Assembly (NCBI RefSeq): GCF_900113225.1
Contig: NZ_FOZE01000001.1
Location: 1,922,001 to 1,986,000, forward strand
Direction: 5' to 3'
DNA length: 64,000 nt
Origin: Mitsuaria sp. PDC51
Lineage (GTDB): Bacteria > Pseudomonadota > Gammaproteobacteria > Burkholderiales > Burkholderiaceae_C
Part shown: positions 20,098-28,078 of the stretch, in pieces
How the letters are laid out: each line of letters begins with the position of its first letter
Numbering within the stretch: the stretch's first letter is position 1
The notes under the pieces: model-generated
What the model was told of the DNA's origin: nothing
The model's input: only the letters and a program-made list of their open reading frames with translations
Databases searched by the model: none
Position numbers and translations under genes: made by a program

Positions 20098-20760
20098 ATG
20101 AATCCCGCCGATCTGACGCTCTACTTCGCCCTGGTGCTCGGCATCGTGCTGATCCCGGGCATGGACATGGCCTTCGTCGTCGGGCACAGCCTGACCGGCG
20201 GACTGCGCGCGGGCCTGGCGGCGCTGGGCGGCGTCGTCGCGGGGGCGTTCTGCCACCTCGCGATGGGCGCGATGGGCCTGGCCCTGCTGCTGCAGACGCT
20301 GCCCGGCGCGTTCACGATCATGCTGGTCGCCGGCGCGATCTACCTCGGCTGGCTCGGTTGGGGCCTGATGCGCGCCGAACCCAGCGCCACACAGGCGCGG
20401 CCGGTGGACGGGCCGCGGGCGCACTCGGCCTTCTTCGGCGCGATGCTGACCAACCTGCTCAATCCCAAGGCCTACCTCTTCAGCCTGGCGGTGCTGCCGC
20501 AGTTCGTGCATCCCGAGCGCGGCGGGCTGGCGCTGCAGCTCGGCGCGATCGGCATCGTCACCGCCGCGACGCAGATCGGCGTCTACGGCGGGCTGGCCTG
20601 GCTGGCCGCGGGCGGGCGTCGCCGGCTCGGCACCGCCGACGCCGCCGGACTGCGGCGCCAGCGCCTGCTGCTGCGCGGCGTGGGACTGCTGCTGTGGGTC
20701 ACGGCGCTCTATACCGCGTGGCAGGCCTGGCACCAGGCGGGGATGGTCGCGCTGGGCTGA
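20098..20760 (+). CDS. LysE family translocator
   Basis: Inner-membrane exporter of 220 aa with about six helices; the family exports amino acids and related compounds (LysE/RhtB). The start DLTLYFALVLGIVLIPGMDM contains the family's proline-glycine motif in the first helix, and NLLNPKAYLFSLAVLPQFV is the central signature. AGGAG stands about nine bases before ATG 20098. The substrate is unknown. A 225-bp gap follows before the bufferin-like cluster, so co-transcription with it is possible but not shown. Confidence 0.86.
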   Translation: MNPADLTLYFALVLGIVLIPGMDMAFVVGHSLTGGLRAGLAALGGVVAGAFCHLAMGAMGLALLLQTLPGAFTIMLVAGAIYLGWLGWGLMRAEPSATQARPVDGPRAHSAFFGAMLTNLLNPKAYLFSLAVLPQFVHPERGGLALQLGAIGIVTAATQIGVYGGLAWLAAGGRRRLGTADAAGLRRQRLLLRGVGLLLWVTALYTAWQAWHQAGMVALG

Positions 20761-20910
20761 GGCCGGCGGCGACGGGCGCGGACGGCGTGTCGCAGCGTGT
20801 CGTCGGCGTGGGGCGACGGCGTCAATGCGCTTGATCCTTGTCAATGAACTCCGACCCGACGCCAAACGCGTGGGAGAGGTCGACAACTGAGGGCCCCGGC
20901 GCGTGGCCGG

Positions 20911-20968
20911 CGGATCGACGAGATCCGGCGACGCGCCGATCCATCCACCCTCGCGGGGCCAGGCCCCG
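20911..20968. promoter_or_regulatory. Hairpin and palindrome upstream of the bufferin-like cluster
   Basis: The gap 20761-20985 contains a CGGATC / GATCCG hairpin with a five-base loop (20911-20927) and a perfect 15-base palindrome CGGGGCC-A-GGCCCCG (20954-20968). The palindrome ends just before the ribosome binding site. They could be an operator, an attenuator or a translation-control stem. No convincing sigma-70 promoter is visible here; an ECF-type promoter cannot be excluded. Confidence 0.35.
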
Positions 20969-20985
20969 TCCCATCGGAGTTGTTC

Positions 20986-21258
20986 ATGACCACACGCCAC
21001 ATCATCCTCGCCGCGCTGACGGCCGCGCTGGCGGCGGGCACCTCGGCCCATGCGCCTGACGGTCGCGACACCAAGAGGTGGTATGGCCTCATCAAGGCAA
21101 GTCAGAACAATCATGAAGATCTGTCAGTCGAGGCGGCGATCGGTCAACTGCCGAGCGACTGGCAATACCTCCCCGCAGCACCGGCCCGCGTGACGAGCGG
21201 GATCGGCCCCGGGTCCATCGGCGCCGAGGGCCGTGGCGGCGCGAAGGCGGCATCGTGA
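20986..21258 (+). CDS. Cysteine-free DUF2282/bufferin-like secreted peptide
   Basis: Small protein of 90 aa with a signal peptide (TRHIILAALTAALAAGTSA, cleavage probably near residues 20-23). The mature part follows the DUF2282 (bufferin-1/BufA) pattern: WYGLIKASQNN aligns with the family's CYG-KAG-ND block and DWQYLP with its W-YVP block. All four family cysteines are replaced: Trp32, His43, a residue near Glu49-Ala51, and Ala65 or a neighbour. No cysteine occurs anywhere. CGGAG precedes ATG 20986, and the stop overlaps the next gene as GTGA, so the frame is real and coupled to the MNIO homologue. Bufferins bind copper after MNIO modification of cysteine; this peptide cannot be modified in that way. 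Homology is judged by eye. Confidence 0.7.
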   Translation: MTTRHIILAALTAALAAGTSAHAPDGRDTKRWYGLIKASQNNHEDLSVEAAIGQLPSDWQYLPAAPARVTSGIGPGSIGAEGRGGAKAAS

Positions 21259-22214
21259 GGTCCGGCGCCCCCTTGTGGCCGGTCGCCGTGGGCGTCGCGT
21301 GGCGGCAGCCCCATTACCAGGAGGTGATGGTCCGCGGCGCGCCCGGCATCGATTTCCTCGAGGTCCTCACCGAGGACTTCCTGTCGCCCGGCGGCGCGGC
21401 CCGCCAGCTGCTGCTGGACGCCGCGCGCCGGTTCCCGGTGAGCCTGCACGGCGCGGGCCTGGGGCTGGGCTCGGCGGTCGGCATCGACGGCGGCCACCTG
21501 CGGCAGGTGAGGGAGCTGGTGGACGCGGTGCGGCCGGGCGCGGTGTCCGAATACGCCTGCTTCAACCGCGTGCATCGACCCGGAGCGCCCATCCACCTGC
21601 ATGCGCGGCTGCCGATCCCCTTCAGCGAACGCAGCCTGTCGCTGCTGGCCGACCATGTCGACACGGCGCAGGAAGCGCTGGGGCGGCAGATCCTGATCGA
21701 GCCGATCGCGGCCTGCCTCGCGTGGGACGAGGACACGCTGAGCGAGCCCGCGTTCTTCAATGCGCTGGCGCGGCGCACCGGTTGCGGGGTGCTGGTCAAC
21801 CTGGACAGCCTGGTCGTCACTGCGATCAACCGCGGTCATCGGGACGAGGCGATCGTGCGGGCCGGCATCGCCTGGCTGGACGAGATCGATCCGGCCGTCG
21901 TCGGCCAGTACCACCTGGCCGGCCATGCGCAGGCGCAGGGCGTGGCCTTTGGCGGGCAGGGCGATCCGGTCGGCGAGGACGTCTGGTCGCTCTACCGCCA
22001 CGCGCTGGGCCGCATCGGCGCCCGCCCGACCGTGATCGACCGCGGCCGTCCGGCGCCGCCGCTGGCGACGCTGACGGAGGAGGTCGCGCGGGCGCGCCGC
22101 GAGCAGCAGGCCTTCGACCGCGAGGTGATCGCGCCGCCGCCACCTCGGCAGGACCGGCGCGGCCGGGACAGCTTCCCCATCCAGTTCCAGGAGTCCGACG
22201 ATGACGCGGCATGA
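21255..22214 (+). CDS. DUF692/MNIO (BufB-like) protein with altered metal site
   Basis: TIM-barrel protein of 319 aa related to the multinuclear iron oxidases that modify ribosomal peptides (MbnB, TglH, BufB). Fold motifs persist: GVAWRQPHY, VSLHGAGLGLG (His65), LPIPFSE, HLAGH (His220, His224), VWSLYR. Usual signature residues are changed: S-D/E-H reads SEY (Tyr100), LEN reads IEP (Pro150), DVNN reads NLDS (182-185), NHG reads NRG (Arg193), DTH reads GGQ (233-235), ERD reads DRG (262-264). This suggests lost or altered iron chemistry. The extra C-terminal tail (about 280-319) is charged and Pro-rich. GTG 21255 overlaps the precursor stop. Confidence 0.8.
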   Translation: MRSGAPLWPVAVGVAWRQPHYQEVMVRGAPGIDFLEVLTEDFLSPGGAARQLLLDAARRFPVSLHGAGLGLGSAVGIDGGHLRQVRELVDAVRPGAVSEYACFNRVHRPGAPIHLHARLPIPFSERSLSLLADHVDTAQEALGRQILIEPIAACLAWDEDTLSEPAFFNALARRTGCGVLVNLDSLVVTAINRGHRDEAIVRAGIAWLDEIDPAVVGQYHLAGHAQAQGVAFGGQGDPVGEDVWSLYRHALGRIGARPTVIDRGRPAPPLATLTEEVARARREQQAFDREVIAPPPPRQDRRGRDSFPIQFQESDDDAA

Positions 22215-23076
22215 GAGCGACGAACAGAACGGGCAGCGCAAGCTGATCGAACGCCAGGGCCGGCTGGCCGACACCCTGCTCGCGGCCTCCGAGGGCGAGG
22301 CGCTGGCCCTGGCGCCGGCCGGCCTGCATGCGCTGCCGGCGCTCCCGGGCGGCCTGGCCCAGGCGCTGCGGCTGTACCGCGTCCAGGCCGGCCTCCGCGC
22401 CGAGCGCGTGCTGGCCGGGGTCTATCCGCGCCTGCGCGAGCGCATGGAAGCCCACCAGGCAGGCAGCTTCGCCTCGCTGGCCTGGACCTGCTGGCGCCGT
22501 CACCCGCCGGTCCAGGGCGACCTCGGCACCTGGGGCGAGGCGCTCATCGGCCTGCTCGCCGAGGCCGAGGCGGTCGGGCTGCCACCGCTGTGGACCGCGC
22601 TGGCGCGCCTCGAATGGAACCTGCATCAGGTCGAGCGCCTGCCGGAGCCGGGGCGGGATCCGGGCTCGCTGGTGCTGCTGGGACGACTGCCCGCCGCGGC
22701 GGTGCGGCTGGTGCTGGCGGACCATGTGGCGCTGCATCGCTGCCACGCGCCCTCGCTGCGCGGGCTGCTCGAGCTGCCGACGGAGAGCTTCGGCATCGGC
22801 GCGCGCGAGGCGGTGGTCGTCTGGCGCGACGGCTGGCAGGGCCGCGCGATGGCGATCGACGCCGCCGCGCTGCGCTGGTTCGAGGCGCTCCTGGCCGGTC
22901 ATGACCTCGAGCGCGCACTCCAGCTGGCTGGCGCCGCCTTCGACTTCAGCGCCTGGCTGCCGGTGGCGATGACGCGCGGCTGGATGGCGCGGGTCGAGAC
23001 GGTCGAGCAGGGCGGGGGCGCCGACGCCTACGGCGTCGCGTTCCCCCTGCGGTTCACTCGCGGGGTCGGAAGGTGA
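22201..23076 (+). CDS. DUF2063 (BufC-like) protein
   Basis: Protein of 291 aa, the usual third member of bufferin clusters, thought to deliver the precursor to the MNIO enzyme. The N-terminal DUF2063 domain is recognisable: ALRLYRVQAGLRAERVLAGV, then YPRLRERM, WRRHPPVQGDLGTWGEAL and LARLEWNLHQ. The usual YRNN motif is YRVQ here. The second half is a weaker NGO1945-like C-terminal domain. It overlaps the DUF692 gene by 14 bp, giving a tight three-gene operon. Its last 23 bp overlap the end of the convergent tolA gene. No DoxX-like gene or ECF sigma factor adjoins it. Confidence 0.78.
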   Translation: MTRHESDEQNGQRKLIERQGRLADTLLAASEGEALALAPAGLHALPALPGGLAQALRLYRVQAGLRAERVLAGVYPRLRERMEAHQAGSFASLAWTCWRRHPPVQGDLGTWGEALIGLLAEAEAVGLPPLWTALARLEWNLHQVERLPEPGRDPGSLVLLGRLPAAAVRLVLADHVALHRCHAPSLRGLLELPTESFGIGAREAVVVWRDGWQGRAMAIDAAALRWFEALLAGHDLERALQLAGAAFDFSAWLPVAMTRGWMARVETVEQGGGADAYGVAFPLRFTRGVGR

Positions 23077-23968
23077 TGATCATCACCCGCGGCACGGTGC
23101 CGTCGGTGTCCGTCGGCAGCTTCTCCGTCTTGTCGAGCGCGCGCAGCACCGCGCCGTCGAAGTCCGGCAGGCCGCTGGACTTGACGATCTTGCGCGCCAC
23201 GATCGTGCCGTCCGGGCCGGCGCGGACCTCGACCTCGGCCTCGGGGTTGGACGGACCGCCCGGGTCGGCGTAGATGATGTTGGGCCGCACGCGGGCCTTG
23301 ATCCGGCCCGCGTAGTTGGCCGACGGGCCGGAGCTCTTCAGCGCCGTGCCGGTCGAGGTCGGTCCGCCGCTGGCGCCGGCCATGCCCTGGATGCGCCGCA
23401 GGTTCTCCTGGCGCTGCGCCTCGGCGCGGGCTTCCGCGTCCTTGCGGGCCTTCTCGGTCTTGGCCTTGTCGGCCTTCTCCTTGGCCTCGTCCTTCTTCGC
23501 CTGCTCTTCCTTGGCCTTGCGGTCGCGCTCCTTCTGCTCGGCCTCGTCCTTGCGGCGCTGGTCCTGTTTGCGCTTTTCCTCGGCCTCGCGCTGCTCCTGC
23601 TCTTCCTTCTGCTTGCGCTCCCTGGCCTTGGCGATCGCGATGTCCGCGTCGCGCTGCGCCTGGACCTCCTGGGGCGTGGGCTGCTGCGGCTTCGGCGGCT
23701 CGGGCTGCGGCTTGGGCGGCTCGGGTTGAGGGTCGGTCGGCAGCTGTTCCTTGGGCGCGGCGGCCTGGGGCACGGCCGACCACAGCTCCGCCTCGAGCGC
23801 CGGCACCGGCGTCGAGCGCCAGCTCACGCCGAAGCTCAGCGCCACCACCAGCAGCACGTGCGCGACGACCGCGAAGCTGAAGCCGCGGCCCAGGCCCGGC
23901 GCCGGCGGAGGACGCAGCGGATCGCGTTCGGGGTGGAATCGGGAGGCGATGTCCATCGCGTTGCTCAT
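23054..23968 (-). CDS. tolA: TolA-like envelope protein
   Basis: Periplasm-spanning protein of 304 aa anchored by one N-terminal helix (GFSFAVVAHVLLVVALSFGV). After a Pro/Gln-rich stretch (PPKPQPEPPKPQQPTPQ) comes a long charged coiled coil (about residues 110-200, rich in KEEQ/KADKAK), then a compact C-terminal TolA/TonB domain (ANYAGRIKARVRPNIIY to FRPRE). It should couple TolQR proton-driven motion to the outer membrane. It is the last gene of tolQ-tolR-tolA; the tolB and pal genes that normally follow are not here, and the next gene is convergent bufC-like. Confidence 0.85.
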   Translation of the reverse strand: MSNAMDIASRFHPERDPLRPPPAPGLGRGFSFAVVAHVLLVVALSFGVSWRSTPVPALEAELWSAVPQAAAPKEQLPTDPQPEPPKPQPEPPKPQQPTPQEVQAQRDADIAIAKARERKQKEEQEQREAEEKRKQDQRRKDEAEQKERDRKAKEEQAKKDEAKEKADKAKTEKARKDAEARAEAQRQENLRRIQGMAGASGGPTSTGTALKSSGPSANYAGRIKARVRPNIIYADPGGPSNPEAEVEVRAGPDGTIVARKIVKSSGLPDFDGAVLRALDKTEKLPTDTDGTVPRVMIITFRPRE

Positions 23969-23990
23969 CGTCTGGGGCCGCTTCCCGATC

Positions 23991-24431
<441 letters not shown>

Positions 24432-24446
24432 GGCCGTTCCTCCGGA

Positions 24447-25139
24447 TCAGCGCTGCGCGGCCGGCGCCGGCTGGCCGGCGTTGCGCTGCAGGATGTTGGA
24501 GAACTCCTCGATGAAGGTTTCCAGCGTGATGGCGTTGCGGTCGATCTGGCGGGCGAAGCGGTTGTAGGCCAGCACCGCCGGGATGGCGGCGAACAGGCCA
24601 ATGGCGGTGGCGACCAGCGCCTCGGCGATGCCCGGGGCGACGGTGGCCAGCGTGACCTGGGTCAGGTTGGACAGCCCCACGAAGGCGTGCATGATCCCCC
24701 AGATGGTGCCGAACAGGCCCACGTAGGGCGAGACCGAGCCCACCGACGCCAGGAAGGACAGGTGCGATTCCATCGCGTCGAGCTCGCGCTGGTAGCTGGC
24801 GCGCATGGCGCGGCGGGCGCCGTCCAGCAGCGCGCCGGAATCGACGACGCGCTTCTCGCGCAGCTTCAGGAATTCGCGCATGCCCGAGGCGAAGATGCGC
24901 TCCAGCGGCGCGCCGTCCGGGCGGTTGGACACGCTGGTGTAGAGGTCGTTGAGGTTCTTGCCCGACCAGAACTCCTGCTCGAAGCCCTCGTTGCGCGCCT
25001 TGACGCGTCCCAGCGCGATCAGCTTGCTGAAGATCACGCTCCAGCTCGCGAGCGACACCAGCAGCAGCGCGGCGATCACCAGCTGCACCGTCAGGCTGGC
25101 ATGGGCGATCAGGGAAATGATGGAGAGGTCTTGGTTCAT
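24447..25139 (-). CDS. tolQ: TolQ/ExbB family proton-channel protein
   Basis: Inner-membrane protein of 230 aa with three transmembrane helices. The first is LVIAALLLVSLASWSVIFSK; the second and third flank the MotA/TolQ/ExbB core (SPYVGLFGTIWGIMHAF and TLATVAPGIAEALVATAIGL). With TolR it forms the proton-driven stator that powers TolA during cell division and outer-membrane constriction. ATG 25139 gives the canonical N-terminus MNQDLSIISLIAHAS; no strong ribosome binding site is visible. A YbgC-like thioesterase gene, often first in tol operons, lies far away at 41969-42400. Confidence 0.9.
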   Translation of the reverse strand: MNQDLSIISLIAHASLTVQLVIAALLLVSLASWSVIFSKLIALGRVKARNEGFEQEFWSGKNLNDLYTSVSNRPDGAPLERIFASGMREFLKLREKRVVDSGALLDGARRAMRASYQRELDAMESHLSFLASVGSVSPYVGLFGTIWGIMHAFVGLSNLTQVTLATVAPGIAEALVATAIGLFAAIPAVLAYNRFARQIDRNAITLETFIEEFSNILQRNAGQPAPAAQR

Positions 25140-25363
25140 GAGGTCAACGAAGGGTGATCGCGGGACGGCACCCGGCGCGAAGGCGCGCGGAGGCCGGCGG
25201 TGAGCGGTGGCCGGTCGAGGGTCGGGTCGTGATCGAAAGGGGGAATTGTGACAAGACTGGCGGCCTCCTTGGCAAACGGCGAACCAGCCACATGCAAAGA
25301 AGCGTGTCAGCGGTGCGAGGGGGAGACCATGCGCACCTGAACGCCGCGACCGTCGGCCTCGGA

Positions 25364-26194
25364 CTACGCGCGCGGCCGCGCCCGCGGCCGGGGCACGCCC
25401 GCCGCGTCCGGCAGGGCGCCCAGCAAGCGCGCGACGCATTCGGCGTTGAGCGTCGCGCCCGCCTCGTTGGTGTGGGTGTTGGCGTCGGCGAAGAGCCGGT
25501 CCACCTCGGCCTGGCCGAGCGCGCGGTAGGCCTCGGTGACGGCCCCGGTCAGGTCGATGAACCACCCGCCCTCGCGCCGCGCCACCTCCCGGCCCCAGGC
25601 GCCGATCTCGGGGAAGTCCACGTCGTCCCGCCAGCGGTCCCGGTGCGGCACCGGGGAGACGACGACGGGCACCGCGCCGGCGGCCCGCGCGTCGCGCAGG
25701 TACGCCGTCAGATAGGCGCCGAAGCTGCGGACCTGCTCGACGCCGCCGTCGGGCAGCGCTTCCTCCACGGTCTCGTCGCCGATCCCCGGCAGCACGCCGC
25801 GCTGCTTGGCGGCGGGATCGCCGACGCGGCCGAGGTCGTTGTGGCCGAATTGGATCAGCACCGCGTCGCCCGGCTTCAGCAGCGAGCGCAGCTCGGCCCA
25901 GCGTCCTTCGCGCAGGAAGCTGCGGCTGCTGCGGCCGGCCATCGCGTGGTTGGCCACCGTCAGCTCGCCGGGGTCGAACCACGGCGCCAGCCGTTCCCCC
26001 CAGCCCCATTGGCCATGGCGTCCGGCGCTCCGCACGGTGGAGTCGCCGACGATGAACAGGGTCCTGCCACGATCCATCGGCGCGGGCCCGGCGGCCGACG
26101 CCTCCGCCCGACCCCCGCGCCACGACGCCGCTCCCAGCCCCGCCGCCAGCGCCAGCAGCGCGCGGCGGCTCGGCCCGCGACGCCCCGCGCTCAT
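25364..26194 (-). CDS. Rhamnogalacturonan acetylesterase (SGNH hydrolase)
   Basis: Secreted SGNH esterase of 276 aa likely to remove acetyl groups from rhamnogalacturonan (CE12-like). The N-terminal signal has a twin-arginine-like motif (PSRRALLALAAGLGA). Catalytic blocks: I with Ser in FIVGDSTVRSAG, II in the ANHAMAGRSSRSF glycine region, III with Asn in IQFGHNDLG, V with Asp and His in ADANTHTNEAGA. Its ATG overlaps the stop of the lyase gene upstream (ATGA), so the two are co-translated. The C-terminus is Arg/Pro-rich. It is the last gene of the pectin locus before the tol operon. Confidence 0.83.
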   Translation of the reverse strand: MSAGRRGPSRRALLALAAGLGAASWRGGRAEASAAGPAPMDRGRTLFIVGDSTVRSAGRHGQWGWGERLAPWFDPGELTVANHAMAGRSSRSFLREGRWAELRSLLKPGDAVLIQFGHNDLGRVGDPAAKQRGVLPGIGDETVEEALPDGGVEQVRSFGAYLTAYLRDARAAGAVPVVVSPVPHRDRWRDDVDFPEIGAWGREVARREGGWFIDLTGAVTEAYRALGQAEVDRLFADANTHTNEAGATLNAECVARLLGALPDAAGVPRPRARPRA

Positions 26195-28011
26195 TGGACG
26201 AAATTGATCGCGTCGACCGCGAACGACGGGCTCAGGTAGCCGGTGGCCGAGCCGCCGCCGGCGACGTTGATCGTCAGCGTGTTGGTGCCGACGACCAGCG
26301 CGCTCGCGGGAATCGCGAAGCGGTAGGTGGTGTTGTTGCCGCGATAGGTCCCGACCGTGAGCGTGCGCGTCGTGGGCTGTGTCGAGGCCGCCGGCGTGTC
26401 CGAGCTCCAGGTGTTGACGCTGATCGACGGCCGTCCGTTGGCCCTGGCCGTCGTGATGCCGATGCGCAGCGTCGCGTCCTTGACCTGGGCGCTGGTCAGG
26501 GTGAAGCGCACGACCTGGCCGCTGTTCACGTCGCGCCAGAGATACGCCGGGAAGGCCGTGTCGGCCGAGCTGCCCACGGTGAAGGCGCCCGGCGACCAAC
26601 TGGCCAGGCGCACGTCGGACGGGTGCATCGTCGTGACCTGGGCGCCGTTGCGCAGCTCGGTGGGCGCGCCGTCCCAGCGGCCGATGCGCCAGAGCGCGGG
26701 CGTGGCTTCCGGATCGCCGTCGATGGCGATGGTGTTCAGCGAGGCGGTGCTCCCCGCGGTGACCTGCACGCCGGTGCTGTAGACCGCCAGTTCGTTCTTG
26801 TAGACGGTCAGCGTGTAGGCGCCGGGCAGCATGCCGGTGGACTTGAAGAAGCCGCGGTTGGCCAGGTCGGCCGAGGCCCAGTACTGCGCCTGGTCGTTGG
26901 CGAAGCCGACGGTGTAGGCGTTGCCCGCGACGGTGCCGGTCAAGGCCACGCCGGCGATGCCGCCGCGACCGGACGGCGGCACGTAGCCCTGCAGGCCCGC
27001 CACGGAGAACCAGCTGGTGTCGGGCGCGGCCGGGGCGCTGCCGTCGGTGAAGATCAGCGTGTAGGCGTTGAGCACGCCGAGCCGGAAGGGCTCGGTCTGG
27101 CCCTCGCTGTAGTTGACGATATAGGTCAGCTCGTTGGTGGTGGTCGTGATCTGGTTGAGCAGGCTGCGATAGAACGGCCCGCCCGAGCCGCCCTCCTGGC
27201 CATCGCGGTAGAGCCACAAGCCGACGGTGCCGGCGCTGTTGCGGCCGCCGAAGTACTGCCAGTCCTTGAGGCGCTGGTTGGCGTAATGCTTGGAGCGCGT
27301 CTGGCCCGCCGAGGCGTTGCCCGCGGAGAAGCCGAACACGTCGCCTGACTCCACCGTGGTGTCGGTGCCGCGCAGGTCCTGCGGCCAGGTGCCCGCGCTG
27401 GTCTGCCCACCGGGCACGCCCGCCGGCGGGCCGCTGGACAGCGCGCCGATGGGCACGCGCACGATGTAGCGCACCATGTCCAGCGTGTCGGGCTCCTCGG
27501 TGAAATAGGTGGCCATGTAGACGCGGGGTTCGCCCGCCTTGATCAGGTAGTAGTGCTTGAGCAGCCCGCCCTTGCCGCTGTTGCTGGTGACCGTGATCTT
27601 GATGTAGGCCCCGCCGGTGAGCGCGCCGTTCTGCGCCGTCGAGGCCGGCGTCGACGCGCCGCTGGCAGACAGCATCTCCGCCGAGACGCTCACCGCCGAG
27701 ACATTGCTGTACAGCCCGTCGAAGCCCGAGTTGAGCTGGGAGCCGCGCGCCGGATCCTGGTACTGGACGCCGTTGTAGACGAGGCTGGAGATGTCGCCCG
27801 CGGACTGCGTGCTGGCGCCGTTGTCATAGGCCATGACGCGCAGGACCAGGCCCGCGTTGGTGTCCACCTCGTACTGGACCTTGGAGGCGCTGCCGCTGTC
27901 CCAGCGGGTGGTGAGGCTGAACGCGGCCATCGCCGCATGGGGCAGGGCGAGCGCGCTCGCGACGACGGCGGCCTGCGCCAGCCAGGCGCGCCAGGATCGG
28001 GGATTCAACAT
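26191..28011 (-). CDS. Rhamnogalacturonan lyase (PL4-like)
   Basis: Secreted lyase of 606 aa that should cleave the rhamnose-galacturonate backbone of pectin by beta-elimination. A Sec signal peptide (WLAQAAVVASALALPHAAMA) precedes the catalytic beta-sandwich (about residues 30-370; LKHYYLIKAGEPRVYMATYF is typical of RhiE/PL4 lyases). Then come a small fnIII-like domain (GRGGIAGVALTGTVAG onwards) and a C-terminal carbohydrate-binding-like domain (LWRIGRWDG to FAVDAINFV). GAGGAG stands before ATG 28011. The next gene in the transcript is the acetylesterase. Confidence 0.82.
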   Translation of the reverse strand: MLNPRSWRAWLAQAAVVASALALPHAAMAAFSLTTRWDSGSASKVQYEVDTNAGLVLRVMAYDNGASTQSAGDISSLVYNGVQYQDPARGSQLNSGFDGLYSNVSAVSVSAEMLSASGASTPASTAQNGALTGGAYIKITVTSNSGKGGLLKHYYLIKAGEPRVYMATYFTEEPDTLDMVRYIVRVPIGALSSGPPAGVPGGQTSAGTWPQDLRGTDTTVESGDVFGFSAGNASAGQTRSKHYANQRLKDWQYFGGRNSAGTVGLWLYRDGQEGGSGGPFYRSLLNQITTTTNELTYIVNYSEGQTEPFRLGVLNAYTLIFTDGSAPAAPDTSWFSVAGLQGYVPPSGRGGIAGVALTGTVAGNAYTVGFANDQAQYWASADLANRGFFKSTGMLPGAYTLTVYKNELAVYSTGVQVTAGSTASLNTIAIDGDPEATPALWRIGRWDGAPTELRNGAQVTTMHPSDVRLASWSPGAFTVGSSADTAFPAYLWRDVNSGQVVRFTLTSAQVKDATLRIGITTARANGRPSISVNTWSSDTPAASTQPTTRTLTVGTYRGNNTTYRFAIPASALVVGTNTLTINVAGGGSATGYLSPSFAVDAINFVQ

Positions 28012-28078
28012 GCTTGCTCCTCGTGGATGAAGGCCGCCCGCGCGATGTCGAGGCGTCGGCCGGGGACGGGAAAGCGCC

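Noticed and set aside
20838-21059. A 73-codon frame overlapping the bufferin-like precursor
   Set aside because: Its second half is an out-of-frame reading of the precursor signal peptide, and it has no ribosome binding site.
20986-21258. Frameshift hiding cysteines in the bufferin-like precursor
   Set aside because: The frame keeps family landmarks from signal peptide to C-terminus without a phase change, and the stop is coupled to the next start.
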